Shown here: in pieces, positions 61,173 through 64,000 of the stretch
Layout of the letters: every line of letters begins with the position of its first letter
How positions within the stretch are numbered: position 1 is the stretch's first letter
Assembly (NCBI RefSeq): GCF_041260155.1
Contig: NC_091930.1
Coordinates: 20,610,872 to 20,674,871 of the forward strand
Direction: 5' to 3'
DNA: 64,000 nt
Source of the DNA: Ptychodera flava
Lineage: Eukaryota; Hemichordata; Enteropneusta; Ptychoderidae
Notes under the pieces: model-generated
Database searches by the model: none
Seen by the model: only the letters and a program-made list of their open reading frames with translations
Told to the model about the DNA's origin: nothing
Made by a program: the position numbers and the translations under genes

Positions 61173-63949
61173 ATATACAAATCATAGTTTCCCGTTCGAT
61201 TTCACATGTTTACTCTGGTTTTCAGGTATTGAGTGGTCTCGGTGGATGTGGCAAAACAGAAATAGCAACACGTTATGTCTATCAGGAATGGAAAAAGTAT
61301 ACAGGTGGAGTTTTTTACATAAGCGGGCAATCTAACTCATCGATCGATTTCGGATTGAAGAAATTGTTGATGGTAAGTGCGAGATTGATAATTATTACAC
61401 TTCAGTATACACAAAAACATACAGACATAAACGCATTTACTATTCAATAACTTCCCAATTTACTATTCAAGTGGTTTCTGAGTCTGATGTCGTCAAATTG
61501 TTATGCAATACCAGATGTTATCGTTTTTCATCAATGGAATGGTAAATCAACTTTGCATTCTTGCAAATATCTATTTGTTGCCACTCCTTCGAGGTTTTAC
61601 AATTTTTCTATTATTTCCATTATGTTCGTCCGTCGCTATTTAATTGCCAATGTCTTGAATGAATTCTACATACATGTGTTTCGCTTTCTCATTTTGGGAA
61701 AAGGAAATGAAGGGATATTTCCTTGAAATCGCGAGCTTATAAAATGACGCACGCAAAGAGTCCTCAAAACAACCGATTTTGTATTGGTTAGAGTTTTGTC
61801 ATATGCTATATAGTGATAAATAACCAATCAGTTTTGAAACATTATTTTGTAATAATTGTTTGTAATATTCACCGTGTGCTGTGGTTAATGGATTTTCAAC
61901 GAACTGAATTGAAAGGTCAATTGACCCGTTCGCGAAATTATGCCAGAGGTATTAATCTGTCTTCGTATTGTTCATAACATTATTTTGTATATTAAACTGT
62001 TGTCACATAATATCATAACGATTGCACAGCATTTCCACATTTTAAACTTACCATAAACGTTTCACATCCAGACGATTAACATCCAGTTAGATGATGACAA
62101 TGTTACACCTGGTAACATACGACGGTTGGCTCTGGCATGGTTACACAAGAATAAGGACTGGCTCCTGGTCATCGATGACGCTGATGATATAGCACTCATT
62201 GCGACTGTTTTCCCTAGCACTCCACCATTACGCCATGGTCACATCTTGTTAACATCCAGGGTTGGCGTAGGTTGGGATAATTGGTATAAAAACAGCCGCT
62301 TATTGGAAGTTAGCCACATGAATGGTAGGGACTCAGCCATCTATCTGCTTAGAGAAAAGATGTCTGGTAATAATGGACATGTTTCTTCAAAAGATGCTGA
62401 AAGACAGTTGGAAGTAATGAAATATTCAAGCAAAGAAGAGTATGAAGCTCTCATCTGGCTTGTCGATGTTGGTGGTTTGCATGGCTACCCTCTTGCACTA
62501 AGACAAGCGAATAGGTACATCACTCAGTACAACATAAGTTTCAGTCAGTACAGAAGATTATACGAGACATGCCGCCTCGATGTTTTCAAACACGCTGCCG
62601 AAACTGATCCATTAGCTGCCTGGCTGAAAGCAAATGGTCTAAAGCCAGATTATGCTTCCCGGTTTCGAGAGGTCGTAAAAAACAACACTCTCAAGTTGAA
62701 GAGTTTCACCAGTGGTCAGCTCGAAAAGGCTCCAATCCAAATGGAGGAAAATGATATTGTCTCCTTCCTTAAAGCTCAGAGAGACACCGACGCGAATTTC
62801 TTCGCCCTGATGCTTGACCCAAGTCGAGAGGACTTCCTGACAACTTGGAAATTGAACTATGACAAGCTGTGTGAAGATGCTGCGACAAAAGAATTCATTC
62901 TTTTATGTTCATGCTTTGCATCTCGAATACAAATCGCCCTTCTCGTTGATGGCGCAATATACCTGGTCCATGGAGCCCTTCGAGATCATCTTAAAGTGCA
63001 TTTCAGAGTAGAATCCAGGAGCGGAGTCGAAATATGTCAGCGAGTTCATCAACACCTAGCAAAACTCAAGGAAGTTTCTCTAGCTACGATGGTTGTTGGA
63101 CATCACGAAGAACAGCACACTGATAATGAACTTACAAGGTTCGGGGCCTTCACAGTTCACCATCTGGTCCAACAGGTTGTATTCCTGAAATTCGTCACCC
63201 GTGAGGATAAAATCAGAAGCCTCAACAACGCCATGCGTATACTGGAGGGTATGTTCCCAAAGGTGCAGCAGGCAGCCGCTGACAACTTTGAAGTTCTTTT
63301 CAGTGAACCCATTCAAGACCGGCATCTGATGATAGCGATCCATACCTTAGCTCTTGGAAGACAAATTGAGTCCCTGGAAAAGGATGACATTCAAGACCTC
63401 AACAATACCAGACCGTTGTTCTCTTCTGTTGGCACTTACCTGAGACGACTTGGGCGCACGAAGGATGCTCGCCTCTTATACAAGTTGATGGCCAGACTCA
63501 GCAGATGGAGAACTAAAGGCTCAGAGTACGATCTTGCCGATGGTAGGTTGTTCAGACAGCTGAAATTTTGCATCCATGTCAATTCAAGTCCTAATCGCTG
63601 ATTGTCAAATTCTCTAACATTTCTGCAGCATCGTGAAACATACAAAGACAAACACAAAGAAGGCTCACCAGAAGGTGGCCTATGGACATTGCCCACAGTA
63701 ATTTGGCCCTGTTTTAGAAAACATCTCAACCATATGTTTATTAACAGATTAAAACGTTTGAAATTTCCGCTTTTTATTATTATCATGCATAAACATTTCC
63801 TTTGATCTCTTTGTTTCTTACAGAGTTGCGTTTCCTAGGAAAAGTCAACTTTGAATCGGGCAGACTCATTGAGGCTGAAGAATGCTTTGAAGAATGTCTT
63901 GCTTTGTATAAGAAGTTATATGGTGCCAATGACATAAGAGTAACCTTCG
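55374..63949 (+). CDS. gene C: Death domain / 2-TM / NB-ARC / TPR (3' end outside window)
   Basis: Seven exons join in frame for 892 residues: 55374-55452, 58720-58998, 59832-60257, 60556-60704, 61226-61372, 62072-63542, 63824-63949; the remaining TPR exons lie beyond the window. Domain order equals gene B: Death domain, two membrane helices, Cys-containing linker, NB-ARC, TPR. Exon 1 is identical to gene B in DNA and the Death domain is identical in protein sequence, while the NB-ARC exon differs at a few per cent of residues, e.g. NANGLRQDY against KANGLKPDY and the GLHGHPLAL / GLHGYPLAL motif. No break is seen, so the gene is probably functional. The role is inferred as for gene B. Confidence 0.83.
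57087..57305. other. insertion in gene C intron 1, unidentified
   Basis: About 220 bp between GGAAAGCAA and GCCATATAAGC that gene B does not have (37680-37700). No clear terminal repeats or coding capacity seen. It may be a small mobile element. Confidence 0.4.
58720..58998 (+). CDS. gene C exon 2: Death domain
   Basis: 93 codons, phase 1-1, protein-identical to gene B exon 2; I see a single synonymous difference (ACT/ACA near 58976). Confidence 0.85.
59058..59275. repeat. dispersed non-coding repeat (gene C copy)
   Basis: Same block as 39437-39655, directly after the Death-domain exon. Confidence 0.6.
59832..60257 (+). CDS. gene C exon 3: juxtamembrane linker and two TM helices
   Basis: 142 codons, one fewer than gene B (GQPER against GHQPER), phase 1-1. 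The same two helices with flanking Arg residues; AVVRQRD replaces AFVRQRD. Confidence 0.8.
60556..60704 (+). CDS. gene C exon 4: Cys-containing linker
   Basis: 149 nt, phase 1 to 0, with HISLGLPVELRQPVRVF and HCCRPAEPGEVLVQ. Confidence 0.8.
61027..61167. repeat. (GA)n tract with GATC interruptions
   Basis: GA repeat broken by GATCGAGAGA units in its left half, ending 59 bp before the P-loop exon. Confidence 0.95.
61226..61372 (+). CDS. gene C exon 5: NB-ARC P-loop exon
   Basis: 49 codons, phase 0-0 (GGTTTTCAG, ATG|GTAAGT), Walker A in SGLGGCGKTEIATRYV. Confidence 0.92.
62072..63542 (+). CDS. gene C exon 6: NB-ARC core
   Basis: 1,471 nt, phase 0 to 1. Walker B DWLLVIDDADD, HILLTSR, GGLHGYPLALRQ, NYDKLCEDAATKEF and FTVHHLVQQVV are all present. 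The region that is deleted in gene A (GMFPKVQQAAADN) is intact. Confidence 0.93.
63824..63949 (+). CDS. gene C exon 7: first TPR exon
   Basis: 126 nt, phase 1-1, encoding LGKVNFESGRLIEAEECFEE; donor TTCG|GTATTT as in gene B. The window ends 51 bp later. Confidence 0.8.
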
Positions 63950-64000
63950 GTATTTAGCTATGACCCCTTTTCTCATGATTTACAGTTAGTCCCTTTTCAC

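Overview
The window is animal (metazoan) nuclear DNA. It holds multi-exon genes with GT-AG introns, intronless seven-helix receptors, long (GA)n and (TA)n microsatellites, non-LTR retrotransposons, and small inverted-repeat transposons. An invertebrate with expanded NLR-like gene families fits best. A basal deuterostome such as a lancelet or hemichordate is my guess, but the sequence alone does not fix the lineage.

Layout. (1) 1-16 kb: two intronless class A GPCR genes on the minus strand (1957-2952 and 10167-11162), each 331 codons. They lie 8,210 bp apart inside a degenerate segmental duplication, with a foldback MITE (3970-4380) and much apparently non-coding DNA. (2) 18.2-29.6 kb: gene A, a STAND/NB-ARC-TPR gene whose N-terminus is a signal peptide plus an incomplete Ig-like domain. 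It has two frameshifts and carries a Tx1-like LINE inside a (GA)n tract in one intron. (3) 30-46.8 kb: a 1.1-kb inverted-repeat element with a helicase fragment, then intergenic DNA, then gene B. Gene B assembles into 11 exons and an unbroken 1,094-aa protein: N-terminal Death domain, two-helix membrane hairpin, NB-ARC ATPase, TPR repeats. (4) 46.8-64 kb: a second copy of the intergenic-plus-gene unit, expanded by two LINE insertions (49.7-52.3 and 53.1-54.6 kb), followed by gene C. Gene C is nearly identical in plan to B and runs off the window after its first TPR exon.

Reading of the system. Genes A, B and C look like a tandem cluster of membrane-associated NLR-like (NB-ARC-TPR) proteins. 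The domains are inferred from motifs read by eye: Walker A GLGGCGKT, Walker B LLVIDD, a sensor-like LLTSR, a GLPLAL-type motif, an HHLVQ motif and TPRs. The N-terminal modules (Ig or Death) and the membrane exon are bounded by phase-1 introns, so the N-terminus looks exchangeable. The membrane hairpin and the lack of a signal peptide in B and C would keep both the Death domain and the NB-ARC-TPR part in the cytosol. Sequence patterns among the three copies suggest gene conversion. The immune or cell-death role is inference from family knowledge, not shown by the sequence.

All exon models were assembled by hand from splice signals, phase and comparison of the three paralogues; no transcript evidence was available.
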